From NCBI GenBank assembly GCA_019637645.1, contig JAHBVH010000014.1, positions 1 to 64,000 on the forward strand: a stretch of 64,000 bases of DNA. Direction: 5' to 3'. The stretch is from Caldilineaceae bacterium (GTDB lineage Bacteria > Chloroflexota > Anaerolineae > Caldilineales > Caldilineaceae). Shown here piece after piece: positions 1-9,027 of this stretch. Position 1 is the stretch's first letter, and every line of letters starts with the position of its first letter. The notes beneath the pieces are model-generated. The model made no database searches. It saw nothing but the letters and a program-made list of their open reading frames with translations, and was not told the DNA's origin. Both the position numbers and the translations under genes were made by a program.

Positions 1-290
1 AGCCATTGTTGCCGTGCTCGTTGGCGTGGGGGTGGTGGTTGCCGCTGTTGGCCCAGCCGTTGTTGCGGTGGCGGTCGGCGTGGGGGTGGCGGTTTCCGCC
101 GTCGATCCAGCGGTTGTCGCGGTGCTAGTCGGCGTGGGGGTTGATGTGCCTGTCGCCGTTGGCATCACTGTCGTCCCCGTTGCGGTCGGGGTGGGTGTTT
201 CCGTAGCTGGCACGAACGTGGCTGTGGCGGTCGCGGTGGGGGTCGCGGTGGGGGCTGCCGTGTTGGTTGCGGTTGCGGTCGGCGTGCTCG
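1..290 (-). repeat. Degenerate short tandem repeat coding for the Thr/Pro/Ala linker
   Basis: Read on the plus strand, the segment is an imperfect succession of GGCGTGGGGGTGG and GTTGCGGTGG-like units. On the minus strand these encode alternating Thr, Pro and Ala in the linker of the secreted BNR-like protein. The strong codon-level repetition makes length variation by slippage likely. Confidence 0.6.
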
Positions 291-1653
291 TGCCTGGCTC
301 TAGCGCTGCGCAGTTTTCGGATTGCGCCGAGAGTGACAGACAATTGTGCAAGTAATAGCGCTTGCTGGAATCACTGGCCAAAACCACCAAGCCGGTGGTG
401 CTATTGACATTTTGCTTGGTGGAGGTCGGATCATTCAGGCCGGTATAGGTGGAATCCTTAATGAAGGGGATGCCGATATTGGGGTTGGCGGCATTGCTGG
501 GAAAATTAATATTATCGATACTGGATTTTTTATAGTAAATCCCGTCGTTGTTGCCACTGTAGCGCACGCGGGTAAAGACATAGAGTTCCCGATTGCTGGT
601 ATCAATGAGCAGCATGGGGCGGGTTGGGTTCCCCTCGTTGGTCATAAAGACAACATGGGCCGACCAATCACTGGCCGCGGTACAATCGCCAGCGGTACAG
701 GCTAAGACGACAATATAGGGTTTGGGGGGATTTGATGTAATAGAAAAAGAGGTCTTGACGACCGCAAAGAGATTGCCAGCCGCATCACTGTGCAGCGCTT
801 TGAGGTTAATATGGTCATCGCCCGAAACGGTGTAGGCGGCGACCACCTGCCAATCACTGGCGCTGTCCCCTGCACCATCGGCATGGGCCGCAAAGTACAT
901 CCGGACGCCCGAGGTTTGGTTACTCCACATGATCCCAATGTGCCCATTATAGGCGACGATGGAAGAGAGGTCATCCGTGTCGACAGTCGCGGCAGTCCCG
1001 ACCGGCAGAACATAAGGTGTTCCCCAAGTCGCATCGTTGCCGTTCTGGCTGCGGTTTACCCATAATTTCTTGTTGTAGGTATAAGTCACCCAGAGCGTTC
1101 CTGTTGAATCTTTGACCAGCACCAAGGATTCCGTGACGGCATTATTGACATTGACCGGGAAATTGGCATCCAGGCTATAAACACCATTGCTGTAGCTGTA
1201 GCGATAGAGCCGTCCTTCCTGTCCCGCGCTCGCTGCTTTGCTACTCGCCGACCAAATGTGGGAAACGACGTAAAGTTTGTTGCCATCCCACAGCGCATCG
1301 GCCAAACTGCCTTTGCGGTCATCGAGCTTAACCCCCGTGTCACTCCAGACTTGGGTATTCCAATTCAGCTTATAAATATGATAGGCATTTCCAGCTGTAC
1401 TCCACATACTGGCCCACCAAGCGCCATCGTTCCACCACAGTTTGCTTTCGGGCTTTTCCGCGGTTGCCGCGCCAGCTGCGCCGGTGCCGGATGGGTAGCC
1501 GAAATCACTGTAGCCAACTTCCACCTCGGCTGCATAGAGGGTTAGGGTATAGCCACTAATCAGGATAGTGAGCAAGAGCAGACTCACCAGGTAGATGAGC
1601 CGTTGCCGCCACTTGCCCCATGGAGCACTGCGTGTATACGTTGGTTGATTCAT
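1..1653 (-). CDS. Secreted BNR-like protein with Thr/Pro-rich tail (partial, C-terminus off the window)
   Basis: The reading frame is open from an ATG at 1653 to the left edge, giving 551 residues without a stop. The start follows a GGTGGG ribosome site. Residues about 14-40 form a hydrophobic signal peptide. Residues about 55-450 look like a sialidase/BNR-type beta-propeller and closely match the N-terminal part of the next upstream gene (shared EKPESKLWWNDG, YKLNW and LWDG.KLYV.SH segments). From about residue 455 the protein becomes Thr/Pro/Ala-rich (TPTPTATAT type), a typical flexible linker between an extracellular domain and a surface anchor or second domain, which lies outside the window. 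The function is probably extracellular carbohydrate or surface binding; no catalytic residue set could be assigned. The gene sits at the downstream end of the polysaccharide locus. Confidence 0.8.
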   Translation of the reverse strand, partial: MNQPTYTRSAPWGKWRQRLIYLVSLLLLTILISGYTLTLYAAEVEVGYSDFGYPSGTGAAGAATAEKPESKLWWNDGAWWASMWSTAGNAYHIYKLNWNTQVWSDTGVKLDDRKGSLADALWDGNKLYVVSHIWSASSKAASAGQEGRLYRYSYSNGVYSLDANFPVNVNNAVTESLVLVKDSTGTLWVTYTYNKKLWVNRSQNGNDATWGTPYVLPVGTAATVDTDDLSSIVAYNGHIGIMWSNQTSGVRMYFAAHADGAGDSASDWQVVAAYTVSGDDHINLKALHSDAAGNLFAVVKTSFSITSNPPKPYIVVLACTAGDCTAASDWSAHVVFMTNEGNPTRPMLLIDTSNRELYVFTRVRYSGNNDGIYYKKSSIDNINFPSNAANPNIGIPFIKDSTYTGLNDPTSTKQNVNSTTGLVVLASDSSKRYYLHNCLSLSAQSENCAALEPGTSTPTATATNTAAPTATPTATATATFVPATETPTPTATGTTVMPTATGTSTPTPTSTATTAGSTAETATPTPTATATTAGPTAATTTPTPTSTATMA

Positions 1654-1911
1654 CGCTTTCCCACCTAACTAACAAAAAATAACGAGTAAAGAGAATAAGT
1701 GCATCTACTGCTTGCCCTGTAGCCATCAAATAGTCTGTTAAATCACCGTTTAGCCAGTCGTAATGCAAATCGGAACAGTGTTCGGGAATGGGTTGGGGTA
1801 AGCAAGGCTAAGGTGCTTTCGCATCTGCAAGCCTAGCGGCGATTTTTCGCTTGATGGCAATGGGCTGTGACGTGGCTAAGCAACAAACCGTTGCTGGCGG
1901 CTAACCAAGAT

Positions 1912-1955
1912 CTATGCAACCACCAGCCACGCCAGGGTGACTGATGGTTGCATAG
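1912..1955. terminator. Inverted repeat in the 1654-2001 gap
   Basis: Two 15-nt arms (CTATGCAACCACCAG and CTGATGGTTGCATAG) match at 14 of 15 positions across a 14-nt loop. On the plus strand the right arm is followed by GCTATTTTTT, but no plus-strand gene reads into it. The 348-base gap between the two secreted-protein genes otherwise holds only the second hairpin at 1971-1992; I see no gene in it. Confidence 0.35.
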
Positions 1956-1970
1956 GCTATTTTTTATAGC

Positions 1971-1992
1971 GGTGACGGCTAGGGCCGTCACC
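1971..1992 (-). terminator. Stem-loop just after the Calx-beta protein gene
   Basis: GGTGACGGC and GCCGTCACC form a perfect 9-bp stem around a 4-nt loop, starting 9 nt downstream of the TAG stop at 2002-2004 on the minus strand. A second small stem (GCTAT...ATAGC) follows, with A rather than U in its loop. The position fits transcript 3'-end formation, but there is no clean U-tract. Confidence 0.45.
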
Positions 1993-2001
1993 TAAGTACA
2001 A

Positions 2002-5000
2002 CTATTGGCGAATGAACGGCAGGTAGAGTTGGTAGTTTTCCACGGTGCTACCATCATTGTCGATAATGGTAACCGTGACGGTCGCCGGGGTGCCCAAGGT
2101 GGCATTCACCGGGTTGCTCAAGGTGATGCTCAAGGTTTCGTTGTTCTCGTCGATCGCATCGTTGAGCAGGGAGAGTTCGATCACCTTTCTCGTCTCACCA
2201 GCACCAAAGGTCAAGGTGCCAAGCGCTGCGGCGTAATCTTCCCCTTCGATAGCTGTGCCATTGCTCGTGGCATAGCTGACCGTGACTTGGCGACCCGAAG
2301 CGGCGCTAAGGGTGACTACAATCTCGACCACACCAGCGTTCTCATTCTTCGAGATGGCTGCACTTTCAAACTGAACCGTCGGGGCCGCATCATCATCGAC
2401 AATGGTCAAGACTGCGGTGGCCGGTATCCCTAAGGTTGCCCCATTCGGCGCACTCAAGGTCAAGTTGACTGTCTCGTCGGCCTCATCCAGGCTATCGTTG
2501 AGGATAGCCACGGTGAAGGTCTTGCTGGTCTCGCCTGGGGCAAAGGTCAAGGTGCCACTGGTGGCGGTGTAATCGCTACCAGCCATCGCCGTGCCATTGC
2601 TCGTGGCATAGGTCACGCTGACCGGCACACTCGACGCTGCACTCAAGTTCACCGTAATCGTGGCATTGCCCGCTGCTTCATTGACAGTGCTGGTTGCGCT
2701 GCTAAAGGCAACGGTCGGTACAGAATCATTGTCCACGATGGTGAGGGTAGCCGTTGTTGGCGTCCCCAAGATGGCGCTGCCAGGTGTCACATTGCTCAAG
2801 CTCAAGGTGACGGTTTCGCTGTTTTCAAAGACGGTGTCATCGACAATGGTCACGGCAATGGTCTTGCTGGTCTCGCCCGGGTTGAAGACTAACGTTCCAT
2901 TGGCAGCCGTGTAATCACTGCCTTCGGTTGCCGTACCTGCCGCAATGGCATAGTCGACTGTCACCGAGAAGACGGCGGCCTTGCTCAAGGTTACTTCGAT
3001 GAGCGCCTGTCCAGCGTTTTCATTGACACTGTAGCTGGCGTTGGTGAATTGGACCGTGGTCGATTCATCATCCACAATGGTCAGGGTTGCCGTGGTCAGG
3101 ACACCCAAGGCAGCATTGACGGGATTGCTGAGGGTCAAATTGACCGTCTCTGGCATTTCTTGGGTAGCATCATCAAGAACGTTAACGGTGAAGGTTTTGA
3201 CCGTTTCGCCGGGGTTAAAGGTAACGGTCCCGGTGGCGGCGGTGTAATCACTGCCCGCGGTGGCGGTGCCATCGCTGGTGGCATAGTCCACGGTAACGAC
3301 CTCTGCCGACGGCGTATCCAGCACGACGGTGATCGTCGCGGTGCCGGCGAGCTCATTCACGCTGTAGGTTGGGCTGGCAAATTGTACCCCAGCGTCACCT
3401 GTGGAGAAGTTCCATTCTTCAATGACAGGGCCAGTATCGATCCCGGCGTTGAGGGCCAGACCCGTGTTGTCGGCCAAGCCGTTGGTCAACCGGACGGTGT
3501 AGCTGGTGCCTGCATTGAAGGGCGTATTGGGCACAAAGGTGGCGGTGCGGTTAAGCACATCATAGTTGATGGTACCCGCGACCGGGCCATTGGCATCGAC
3601 CACGCTGAAATTGGTGGTGTTAATGGTTGTTTCATTCAACGGTTTGCTAAAGGTCGCGGTTACTACGTTGGTCAGGGCGACATTCACCGCGCCGCGGCTG
3701 GGGCCAAAGGCTGTCGTCACGGGGGGCGGATTGCCCATGACGTTGTGGACATAGACCTTGCTGACGGTGGTCGTTGTGGGCACGGTGGTGTGATCGGAGG
3801 CCAAGACAACGATGCCGGTGGTCTTGTTGGCATGTTGTTTCATGGTCGTCGCGTTGTTAATGGACTTATAGGTCAGATCTTCGATAAAGTCGGTGCCACA
3901 GTTGCCCACGGGGAAATTACCCATGCTGCTGAGCGGCGACTTAATTGTCAGCGCCTTATAGCAGATCTTGCTGCCCCCTTCTTTGCCCGAGACAAAGATA
4001 TAGGCTTTGTTATCATTCGGGTCGGCCAAATCCCCTTCATCAATGATCAAGGTGGGGCGAGTATCCTTGTCCGTATTCCGGCTATAGGAATGGAAGGAGA
4101 TGGTGCCATCCACATCGCGTGCGATCAACCCGATCAAGGGAATGGTTTCGGTCAGCGGGTCGGTGAGGGGGGTGCTGGTCTTGATGGCGGCAAAGACCTG
4201 GCCGTCGCCAGTGGCTTGTAGCGAGCGAATGCTAATGTGGTCGTCGGCACCGCCAGGAACGGTGATCGACTGAACTGTCCACGGATCGCTGGTCGTGGTG
4301 TTATTGGCATCGCGGTAGGCAAAGTGCAGCGTGTGGTTGGTGTCGCTGATCGTGTTGTTCCACATGATCCCGACTTTGCTGCCATAGGTCACAATGGCAG
4401 AGAGATCGCCTCGCTTAACATGGATCGTCTGGTTATCCGTGTTCAGCGTGGGGACGAAGGGCGTGCCCCAGGTGAGGCCATCATCGGTGGAAACGTTGAC
4501 AAAGACGCGATAGTCACGGTTGGGATTAGCCGTTGTCCCGCGGGAGACGTAGGTGATCCACAATTGGCCTGTGTTGGCTTTGCTCAACACCAAAGCCTCG
4601 GTCACATCTTGGTTGATCGTCACCGGGAAGCCGCCATCCAGCGTATAGGTTTGGAGGGTGGCATTATAGCTATAGCGATAGAAACGCGCCCAGCGCAATT
4701 GGTTGCCGACCTGCTCGCCATCCGATTCAATGGCAACATGCGAGGCGACATAGAGTTTGGTGCCGTCCCACAGGATGTCGGCTTTGGTGTCGGGGCGGTT
4801 ATCCAATTCTACGCCGGTGTCTTCCCAGAGCTGGGTACCCCAGTTCAGTTTGTAAATGTGGAAGCGGCCGGTCGTGCTATTAAAGAGCGAACCCCACCAG
4901 AAGCCATCGTTCCACCACAGTTTGCTCTCGGGTTTTTCCCCAGTGGGTGCGCCAGCACCGGTATAGCCATCAAAGGAGGCACCTAGATAGCCCCACGGTG

Positions 5001-5121
5001 AGAGCGGCGTGGCTTGTTGCGCACTCACCGTCACCCAAAAGGTGAGGAGAAGCGTGAAGACCATCGCTGCCACGAGGCCCAACCGGCGAAAACGTCTGAA
5101 AGAATGGGTCAGATTGTCCAT
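2002..5121 (-). CDS. Secreted multidomain protein: BNR-like propeller, SbsA Ig-like and four Calx-beta domains
   Basis: This 1039-residue extracellular protein has a signal peptide (about residues 1-34, with an ...VSAQQ cleavage region). A BNR/sialidase-like region (about 40-470) is homologous to the neighbouring truncated gene. A bacterial Ig-like SbsA-type domain follows (about 475-555, beginning PPVTTAFGP). Four Calx-beta modules then run from about 565 to 1025, each with the pattern Y/FSVNE.AG...V.Y.T..GTA..G.DY....G.L.F.PGE..K and ending in TIVDD/N. Calx-beta domains bind calcium and are common in adhesins. The last residues (YQLYLPFIRQ) form a short hydrophobic/basic tail seen, from memory, at the ends of many Chloroflexota exported proteins. 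A role in adhesion or polysaccharide binding at the cell surface is inferred. Confidence 0.85.
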   Translation of the reverse strand: MDNLTHSFRRFRRLGLVAAMVFTLLLTFWVTVSAQQATPLSPWGYLGASFDGYTGAGAPTGEKPESKLWWNDGFWWGSLFNSTTGRFHIYKLNWGTQLWEDTGVELDNRPDTKADILWDGTKLYVASHVAIESDGEQVGNQLRWARFYRYSYNATLQTYTLDGGFPVTINQDVTEALVLSKANTGQLWITYVSRGTTANPNRDYRVFVNVSTDDGLTWGTPFVPTLNTDNQTIHVKRGDLSAIVTYGSKVGIMWNNTISDTNHTLHFAYRDANNTTTSDPWTVQSITVPGGADDHISIRSLQATGDGQVFAAIKTSTPLTDPLTETIPLIGLIARDVDGTISFHSYSRNTDKDTRPTLIIDEGDLADPNDNKAYIFVSGKEGGSKICYKALTIKSPLSSMGNFPVGNCGTDFIEDLTYKSINNATTMKQHANKTTGIVVLASDHTTVPTTTTVSKVYVHNVMGNPPPVTTAFGPSRGAVNVALTNVVTATFSKPLNETTINTTNFSVVDANGPVAGTINYDVLNRTATFVPNTPFNAGTSYTVRLTNGLADNTGLALNAGIDTGPVIEEWNFSTGDAGVQFASPTYSVNELAGTATITVVLDTPSAEVVTVDYATSDGTATAGSDYTAATGTVTFNPGETVKTFTVNVLDDATQEMPETVNLTLSNPVNAALGVLTTATLTIVDDESTTVQFTNASYSVNENAGQALIEVTLSKAAVFSVTVDYAIAAGTATEGSDYTAANGTLVFNPGETSKTIAVTIVDDTVFENSETVTLSLSNVTPGSAILGTPTTATLTIVDNDSVPTVAFSSATSTVNEAAGNATITVNLSAASSVPVSVTYATSNGTAMAGSDYTATSGTLTFAPGETSKTFTVAILNDSLDEADETVNLTLSAPNGATLGIPATAVLTIVDDDAAPTVQFESAAISKNENAGVVEIVVTLSAASGRQVTVSYATSNGTAIEGEDYAAALGTLTFGAGETRKVIELSLLNDAIDENNETLSITLSNPVNATLGTPATVTVTIIDNDGSTVENYQLYLPFIRQ
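2045..3400 (-). repeat. Four Calx-beta-coding tandem repeats
   Basis: Four consecutive units of roughly 340-350 bp encode the Calx-beta modules. They share long stretches at DNA level, for example the blocks around TCGCCNGGG...AAAGGT and GTGTAATC(A/G)CTGCC. Homologous recombination between units could change domain number. Confidence 0.7.
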
Positions 5122-5242
5122 ACGTACTTTTTACCTTTTCTTGTGATATCCATGTTCTGAAGTCATGACTGGTCTATGCATACCATGTGATCGTTATTCC
5201 ATCCGTTGATCTTGACACTCCGTTCTGTATACTCTGTACAGC

Positions 5243-6613
5243 TCACCGCTCGTTGCCCGTCACCGCTTTGGTGGTTGGGTCAAGCCCGGTTGCCGTTTTG
5301 GGGGCTTGCGCCACACGGGCTCGTTCCGGCTTGGGTAGAGCAAGGGCTCCCTCGCGTGAACCATCACCGGTGGACAACGGCTGCTTTTGCGTGCAAGCTG
5401 CCAAACAAAGATCCTCTAATTGTTGCACGCTGCGCGACCAGTCAAAATGCTGCTGGGCATAGTGACGACCGGCTTGGGCGAGGCGGCGGCGCTCTGCGGG
5501 GTTATTCAACAAATAAAGTACCTTTTTCGCAAAGATCTCATCCTCATCGGCGATAACAAGCGGCGGTTCTTCGCCATCGGTCACCCGCATCCCATTGCCG
5601 CCTAAAGAGCTGGTCACCACCGGAATTTCCATGGCGAGCGCTTCTTGGAGCTTGTTCTGCATGCCCGCGCCAAACCGCAAGGGCGCTGCAAAGACCGTCG
5701 CTTGCTCTAAGGCATCGCGCATATCATCGACAAAGCCGGTGACAATCACATCGCTATGGCGCTGGGCGCGTTCTTGCAGTGCTGCGGTGGGATTGCGCCC
5801 TGCAATGATGACCTTGAGATCCGCCACATGGGGCCGCAGATGAGGCAAAATCCGATCAATTAAGTAGAGCGCGGCATCGTTATTCGGGCCATAGTCCATC
5901 ACCCCAGTAAAGATCAGGCAATTGGGCTCGGGCCGGTGGGTGCGCCGTGTCCAATAGGCTAAATCGATCCCGTTGGGGATGACGGTTGCTTGGCTTTGGG
6001 AACCCAACACCGCGGCCCGATCACGCTCCGAGATAAAGGCGAGTTGCCTTGTCCCCCGCACCATTTTTCGCTCCACCTGCCGCACTTGACGGTAGCGCAA
6101 CCCTAAGAGCGCGGCCATGAGCGGATTGACATGGCGCATTTTGGTGCGTATGCGCAGCGAGGTGGCATCACAAAAGTCGATCACCAGGGGGGCATTCGCC
6201 TGCTCTTTATAGTCGGCAATGACCGGAAAACAATCCTTACCATGGAACAGCACCACATCAAAAGCCTCGTTCTGGAGCAGCTCTTGAAATTTGGCCTTCA
6301 TCTGTGCCACACTCTCCTGGAGCGCCAACTGTTGGGCTGCCTGCCGACCAACCATGGGCACTTGTTTGACCAAGTTGTGCAGCGTCGCGCCTTGGCCTTT
6401 GCCATTCGCGCTAGGACTATTCACCGGAAACGTGAAAATGCGTTCGGTATAGCCTGCCATTTCGGCCATGGCCTCGGGCGCAATGGGGCTGCGCACCAAG
6501 GTGAGCAAGGTAATGGTATGGCGCTCAGCCAACGCCCGAATAAAGTGGTAGTGGCGAAGGGAACCACGCACTTTGGGATGCTGAAAGGTCGGAATAATGT
6601 AAAGAATTCTCAT
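5243..6613 (-). CDS. Glycosyltransferase family 4 (GT-B fold)
   Basis: A 456-residue predicted cytoplasmic glycosyltransferase. The N-terminal domain starts MRILYIIPTFQHPKVRGS, and the C-terminal Rossmann domain carries GFVDDM, APLRFGAGMQNK and the E..A...PVV donor-site pattern (EALAMEIPVVTSS). The family transfers an activated sugar to a lipid-linked or sugar acceptor. I chose the ATG at 6613 because the family motif starts there; a GTG at 6637 in the same frame would add eight residues, and neither has a strong ribosome site. The final 60 residues are low in similarity to the family and rich in charged residues. It is the last glycosyltransferase of the minus-strand polysaccharide locus and probably adds a late sugar of the repeat unit. 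Confidence 0.85.
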   Translation of the reverse strand: MRILYIIPTFQHPKVRGSLRHYHFIRALAERHTITLLTLVRSPIAPEAMAEMAGYTERIFTFPVNSPSANGKGQGATLHNLVKQVPMVGRQAAQQLALQESVAQMKAKFQELLQNEAFDVVLFHGKDCFPVIADYKEQANAPLVIDFCDATSLRIRTKMRHVNPLMAALLGLRYRQVRQVERKMVRGTRQLAFISERDRAAVLGSQSQATVIPNGIDLAYWTRRTHRPEPNCLIFTGVMDYGPNNDAALYLIDRILPHLRPHVADLKVIIAGRNPTAALQERAQRHSDVIVTGFVDDMRDALEQATVFAAPLRFGAGMQNKLQEALAMEIPVVTSSLGGNGMRVTDGEEPPLVIADEDEIFAKKVLYLLNNPAERRRLAQAGRHYAQQHFDWSRSVQQLEDLCLAACTQKQPLSTGDGSREGALALPKPERARVAQAPKTATGLDPTTKAVTGNER

Positions 6614-6681
6614 CGTGACTCGATTGCTTAGACTCACCGAATACTTGCTGGAGGCACACTTTGTGACCAGCCCACACCGAA

Positions 6682-6698
6682 CAGGTTTTCAAAACCTG
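6682..6698. repeat. Short member of the dispersed palindrome family
   Basis: The perfect palindrome CAGGTTTTCAAAACCTG lies in the gap between the deacetylase and glycosyltransferase genes. It matches the core of the palindromes seen repeatedly between 13 and 47 kb. Confidence 0.5.
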
Positions 6699-6773
6699 CC
6701 AGGCGTAAGGGTGCCTTTTCAAACCGTTTCTAAGAGAATGGGAGCAATTGGTGGTTGGCCGCGCGACTCTTGC

Positions 6774-7733
6774 CTAGGTGGCATAGACCGCCGAAAGTAG
6801 CAAACGACTTTGCATCATGGCCACGGTTGCGTGTGGGCCCATGTTATTCCGGCGTAGACGTAACCAATCCACCGTGTTTAGATCGTTGCCGCCCGCCCCT
6901 GTCGTAAAGGCCAAGGCCATCCCTCCCTCTTTTAGCTGATTGACGACGGCTTGATTAAAGGAACCATTCGGGTAGGCGAAAATGGGCAAGATCGACCCAA
7001 TTTCACGTTCCAAATCGCGCAGCGAGGCAAAGGCTTCGGCGACGGCCTCGGTGGCTGATACGCGGTTCATCAAGGGGTGCGTTTGCGTATGGGCGCCGAG
7101 TGTCACCCCTTCTTTGGCTAAGCGCCGCAAGGCTTCCCACCCCAGCACATCGTTGATAACCAGCGGTTTGCCTAACTCATGGTAGATCTCGTCTACTAAT
7201 GTCATCGCTTGCAGATGGGGCAACGTTTTCACATAGTCGCGCAGCCGCTTATAGGCTTGGGTTCGTTGCGCGGCTGTGTTCAAAGGTAGCTGGCCCAAGG
7301 GGGTCTTGAGCGTCGCCACTTTGGTGGTCGTTAGCGCGGTCTGCAGGCGATCCCACCAGAAAACGCGGTCTGGTTGATCAGGAAAGGCCGTGGCGACAAA
7401 AACGGTCGCGGGTAGCCGGTAGCGCTTCATGATCGGCCACGCTTGGCTGGCAAAATCTTGATAGGCATCATCGAAGGTGACCATGACCGAGTGTGGAGGG
7501 AGCACGCGGCCGCGGTCAAACACATCAAAGAGTTCCTGCATGGAAACAACATGATGGTGTTGTGCCAAGTAGCTCATTTGCGCGGCAAAGGCATCTGGTG
7601 CGCCAATCCGATGATAGGTCAACACGCGCAAGTGATTGGGCCGCGGGCGGTCAAACTTACCCAATGTGTTGAGTACGTTGGAAAAGAGCGAACTATTTAC
7701 CATTGCGTGTACAAGCTGCTTTGCCACCTTCAT
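6774..7733 (-). CDS. Polysaccharide deacetylase (NodB/CE4 family)
   Basis: A 319-residue protein with the CE4 signatures TFDDAYQDF (metal and catalytic Asp pair) at about residues 86-94 and HTQTHPLM (metal-binding H..H/HP motif) at about 216-223, followed by FAYPNGSFN. The enzyme removes acetyl groups from N-acetylated sugars. A GGAAGGAAG ribosome site precedes the ATG at 7733. There is no obvious signal peptide, so it may act on lipid-linked precursors or be exported by another route. It lies between the ATP-grasp gene and a GT4 in the polysaccharide locus and is expected to tailor the polymer or its precursor. Confidence 0.88.
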   Translation of the reverse strand: MKVAKQLVHAMVNSSLFSNVLNTLGKFDRPRPNHLRVLTYHRIGAPDAFAAQMSYLAQHHHVVSMQELFDVFDRGRVLPPHSVMVTFDDAYQDFASQAWPIMKRYRLPATVFVATAFPDQPDRVFWWDRLQTALTTTKVATLKTPLGQLPLNTAAQRTQAYKRLRDYVKTLPHLQAMTLVDEIYHELGKPLVINDVLGWEALRRLAKEGVTLGAHTQTHPLMNRVSATEAVAEAFASLRDLEREIGSILPIFAYPNGSFNQAVVNQLKEGGMALAFTTGAGGNDLNTVDWLRLRRNNMGPHATVAMMQSRLLLSAVYAT

Positions 7734-7806
7734 GCTTCCTTCCGTCGAACAACGCGTCTACCTGTCGATTTGCATGGCGCTACGCTGATTTCATCCAGCC
7801 GTAGGT

Positions 7807-9027
7807 TCAGGCCCCATCTTTGAATTTACTTACCAATTTGCGCGAAACCTTTGAAAGTTCGGCCACGCCAGGCCAAGGATCTTCCCAGGAGAGGATGTCG
7901 AACTTATAGGTCGGATGAAAAAGTTCCAAGATGGCTTTGATCGCTTGGCTACGCTTCGGAATGCTGAGGAAAGAATAGCGCTGCTTCCCCTTCAACACCG
8001 CCGCGATCCAGAGAACATCGAGTTCCAGATTGCGGGCGCGTGTACCGACATGGTACTCTTGTGCCGGTTTGGCTGTGGACGCTGGTGGCCCTTGCAGATA
8101 CAGCTCTGCCAAGCGCGCGGGAAAGTCCATCCCACTACGTACAGCCAGGGGGAGTGAGCCCCAGACTCGCCCATTGATCTCCATGAGGCGGGGACCCTTG
8201 TTCCCCACTTTGAACTCGACCATGGCTAACCCCGTCCATTGGAGGGCCTGTAGCAAACGCACCGAGTGATCATAGAGTTCGGGGTCCAGGGCAACGCTTT
8301 CGCGTAGCGCACTAGCCCCGCCATTCAAAGGCACCTCGCGCAGCCGTTTATGCTGAAACGCGGCCAACGGTTGCCCTTCATGCATCAACAGCTCCACCCC
8401 ATGCCCGTCGCCAGGATAGTACTCTTGTAACAAGACGGGACAGAGATTCTCAAACCGCGCCATCTGCTTGGCGAGATCCGCAGGCGTTTGCGCATAGGAA
8501 ACCTCAAAAGCTTCAATCGTGTGCTCGCGGTAGAGGCGTGACACCTGGGGCTTGAGCACAAGCGGCCAATCAAAGGCCCTGCTCTGTTCCAGCGCTTCGG
8601 CCACGGTATGGACCAAGCGGGTCGCGGGCGTTGGTACGCCCAACTCCTGTGCCAGCGTCACCGTTTTGAGCTTATTGGTGGCGACGGCCAAGGCACTGGC
8701 GGTTGGAATCGCCACTTGACAGCGGCCCACAAAGCGATCGCGCGCTTCCGATAGCGGCAGGATGATGGCATCGGTAACCGGAATCAACAGATCGACCTGC
8801 CACTTGTCGACCGCCGCTTCCAGGGCGGCTACCAATGCCTGGGGCGCGCTCTCTGGTTTCGGATAGACCACCGTGCCGTGAACATAGCGGGAGCGAAAGC
8901 CCAAGCTATTGGGGTCCGCGTCGGCGGCAATGACACGCCAGCCGCGTCGCCCCAGCGAGCGGATGATGGAGATGGCACTGCCTCGGCCCGTATCAGTCAC
9001 CAGAATGGTGGGTTGACTTTGCTTCAT
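7807..9027 (-). CDS. ATP-grasp family carboxylate-amine ligase-like protein
   Basis: A 406-residue protein. The N-terminal Rossmann-like preATP-grasp region begins TILVTDTGRGSAISIIRSLGRRG. The ATP-grasp core contains WPLVLKPQVSR, a long substrate loop, and GPRLMEINGRVWGSLPLA with the E-x-N metal-binding motif. Such enzymes join a carboxylate to an amine or other nucleophile through an acyl-phosphate. The gene overlaps the end of the preceding thymidylate-kinase-like gene by 35 bp, which implies coupled translation. In a polysaccharide locus the likely job is attaching an amino-acid-like substituent; the actual substrate cannot be read from sequence. Confidence 0.8.
   Translation of the reverse strand: MKQSQPTILVTDTGRGSAISIIRSLGRRGWRVIAADADPNSLGFRSRYVHGTVVYPKPESAPQALVAALEAAVDKWQVDLLIPVTDAIILPLSEARDRFVGRCQVAIPTASALAVATNKLKTVTLAQELGVPTPATRLVHTVAEALEQSRAFDWPLVLKPQVSRLYREHTIEAFEVSYAQTPADLAKQMARFENLCPVLLQEYYPGDGHGVELLMHEGQPLAAFQHKRLREVPLNGGASALRESVALDPELYDHSVRLLQALQWTGLAMVEFKVGNKGPRLMEINGRVWGSLPLAVRSGMDFPARLAELYLQGPPASTAKPAQEYHVGTRARNLELDVLWIAAVLKGKQRYSFLSIPKRSQAIKAILELFHPTYKFDILSWEDPWPGVAELSKVSRKLVSKFKDGA

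Noticed and set aside
3049..4221. Long plus-strand open frame (390 codons) opposite the Calx-beta protein gene
   Set aside because: It lies entirely antisense to a well-supported domain protein, its translation is Gly/His/Ile-rich with no family features, and no ribosome site was seen.
5275..5292. Shared TTGGGTCAAGCCCGGT at 5.3 kb and 29.5 kb
   Set aside because: A 16-nt match of which one copy is in a coding tail; without more copies it may be coincidence.
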